Shown one piece after another: positions 7,701-8,516 of a stretch of 8,516 nucleotides of DNA (its first letter is position 1; each line of letters opens with the position of its first letter). The translations under genes and the position numbers were made by a program. A model generated the notes under the pieces. That model was not told the DNA's origin, searched no databases, and worked only from the letters and a program-made list of their open reading frames with translations. The stretch covers positions 1 through 8,516 of the forward strand of contig DTXE01000154.1 of NCBI GenBank assembly GCA_012962595.1, in the 5' to 3' direction. Source of the stretch: Syntrophaceae bacterium. GTDB lineage: Bacteria > Desulfobacterota > DTXE01.

Positions 7701-8222
7701 TTAGAATATTAAGCGGTAGATTTCGGGAAGCTCACGAAACCGCTCGTCAAAGTCAAGCCCATATCCCACTATAAAACCTCTATCCAGTTTAAAACCCACA
7801 TAATCAATGTCTACAGGAATCTTCCTTCGCTCTGATTTATCGATTAGGGCACAAACCTTTATGGAGGCAGGTCTTTTTTTCTTAAGTCTCTTTTTCAGAT
7901 AATCCAATGTAAGGCCGGTATCTATAATGTCTTCTATAATAAGTACATTGCTTCCCTTGACAGAGAGTCCAATATCGTTTACCAATCTTATCTCACCAGG
8001 CTGCATCTTGGAGCCATAACTGGCTATCCTAACGAAATCAATCTTAACAGGAATGCTTAAGCTTCTTACCAAATCGGCCATAAAGGTAAAGACACCCTTT
8101 AGGATACCTACTAGTATAAGTTCCTTATCTGCGTAATCGTGGGAAATCTGGGAGGCAAGGGACTGGATTCTTTCAGCAATCTGCTCCTTAGTAAAAACCA
8201 GTTCCTTTTTCACATAGGACAT
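7701..8222 (-). CDS. hpt: Hypoxanthine phosphoribosyltransferase
   Basis: This purine-salvage enzyme joins hypoxanthine (often guanine too) with PRPP to make IMP or GMP. From ATG 8222 it has 173 residues, normal for the bacterial family. LKG (41-43) is the cis-peptide pyrophosphate loop, SYG (68-70) the flexible-loop signature, EDIIDTGLTL (97-106) the PRPP-binding motif with the conserved acidic pair, and K129 plus YVGFKLDRGFIVGYGLD (141-157) the purine-binding hood. The frame stays open to 8420, but that extension reads through tRNA-Asp and must be non-coding. No good Shine-Dalgarno precedes 8222 and only 31 bases separate it from the tRNA. The gene may therefore be transcribed with the tRNA and freed by tRNA processing. 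Confidence 0.95.
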   Translation of the reverse strand: MSYVKKELVFTKEQIAERIQSLASQISHDYADKELILVGILKGVFTFMADLVRSLSIPVKIDFVRIASYGSKMQPGEIRLVNDIGLSVKGSNVLIIEDIIDTGLTLDYLKKRLKKKRPASIKVCALIDKSERRKIPVDIDYVGFKLDRGFIVGYGLDFDERFRELPEIYRLIF

Positions 8223-8253
8223 AAAGAAATTACTATTTTGACGATCTTTCAGA

Positions 8254-8332
8254 TGGCGGGGTCGACGGGATTTGAACCCGCGCCCTCCGGCGTGACAGGC
8301 CGGCGTTCTAAACCGAGCTGAACTACGACCCC
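8254..8332 (-). tRNA. tRNA-Asp (anticodon GTC)
   Basis: The 79-base cloverleaf includes an encoded CCA. The 7-bp acceptor stem GGGGTCG/CGACCCC is perfect. The D stem is GTTC/GAAC with an 11-base loop, and the anticodon stem is CCGGC/GCCGG with loop CTGTCAC (anticodon GTC). There is a 5-base variable loop, a T stem GCGGG/CCCGT (one G-T pair) with loop TTCAAAT, and discriminator G. No clear promoter stands in the short, repeat-bearing upstream region. It lies 31 bases before hpt on the same strand. Confidence 0.97.
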
Positions 8333-8346
8333 TTAAGTTAAAAGCA

Positions 8347-8374
8347 GGATTCGGGACTAGGTACTGGGTGTGGA
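8347..8374. repeat. Short heptad repeat beside tRNA-Asp
   Basis: Seven-base units begin with GGA at 8347 and 8354, GTA at 8361 and GTG at 8368, an exact 7-base period. A 9-base-spaced direct repeat of ATCAGAA (8374-8380 and 8383-8389) follows, right at the point where similarity to the downstream gene fragment begins. Confidence 0.55.
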
Positions 8375-8516
8375 TCAGAATAATCAGAACTCTGTAGCCA
8401 ATGGAGCAAAAGAGATTCATATAGTATCAGCTCACAACGCGAATGATGGGGTAGAGTGGTACATTGGAGCGTTTAAAAAGATAAGAGAAAAATACCCAAA
8501 TTTACACATAAAAGCG
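8361..8516 (+). pseudogene. mqnE: 5'-truncated radical SAM aminofutalosine synthase (MqnE-like) fragment, open at right edge
   Basis: An open frame runs from a TAG at 8358-8360 to the window end. From about 8391 it reads SVANGAKEIHIVSAHNAND, then GVEWY, and ends KYPNLHIKA. This matches, as I recall the family, the strand after the radical SAM core start in MqnE proteins, where it is followed by FTA/LTA-AE. MqnE makes aminofutalosine in the futalosine route to menaquinone. The roughly 90-100 residues that should precede it, including the CxxxCxxC iron-sulfur motif, are absent. The space before it holds repeats and tRNA-Asp on the other strand, and no start codon or ribosome-binding site is credible. 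It is thus a 5'-deleted gene, a rearrangement junction or an assembly join. MqnC or another radical SAM relative is less likely. Confidence 0.65.

Noticed and set aside
8223..8420. N-terminal extension of the hpt reading frame to an ATG at 8420
   Set aside because: It reads through the whole tRNA-Asp gene on the same strand and has no relation to the hpt family; the family N-terminus fits ATG 8222.

Overview
The window looks like an ordinary chromosomal stretch of a free-living, low-to-moderate-GC (about 40% by eye) anaerobic-type bacterium. A Desulfobacterota/Deltaproteobacteria or Nitrospirota-like origin is my inference, not a demonstration. The hints are an MJ0042/DUF3426 zinc-ribbon protein, a tRNA with encoded CCA, what looks like a futalosine-pathway (menaquinone) gene piece, a VapBC module and 7-base-periodic intergenic repeats. 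Most genes are housekeeping genes. I found no clearly new multi-gene system.

Layout from left to right. Positions 1-353 hold a leftward vapB-vapC toxin-antitoxin operon with its own promoter and operator-like palindrome; vapC runs off the left edge. Next is a leftward cysteine-rich YkgJ-like protein (401-958). A gap of about 317 bases with heptad repeats leads to a rightward set: malate dehydrogenase (1276-2205), SAICAR synthase purC (2294-3178) and a membrane-anchored or secreted thermonuclease with a C-terminal Ada-like Cys motif (3188-3859). This set meets leftward serS (3863-5134) head-on with 3 bases between the stops. serS and rightward 5-formyltetrahydrofolate cyclo-ligase (5341-5949) diverge from a shared promoter region. 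The cyclo-ligase overlaps the end of a leftward cluster: tRNA-Asp (8332-8254), hpt (8222-7701), a DUF3426 zinc-ribbon membrane protein (7616-6930) and an MthK-like K+ channel (6933-5926). The last two overlap by ATGA. At the right edge, facing away from tRNA-Asp, is a rightward piece of an mqnE-like radical SAM gene without its N-terminal third.

Functional themes are central carbon metabolism (Mdh), purine synthesis and salvage (PurC, Hpt), one-carbon metabolism (cyclo-ligase), translation (SerRS, tRNA-Asp), ion homeostasis (K+ channel) and a toxin-antitoxin pair. Several conventional longest-ORF starts are wrong here: serS, hpt and the YkgJ-like gene all have better internal starts, and the longest hpt frame reads straight through the tRNA. 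The points most worth a second look are the truncated mqnE beside tRNA-Asp and the degenerate heptanucleotide repeat tracts in three separate intergenic regions.
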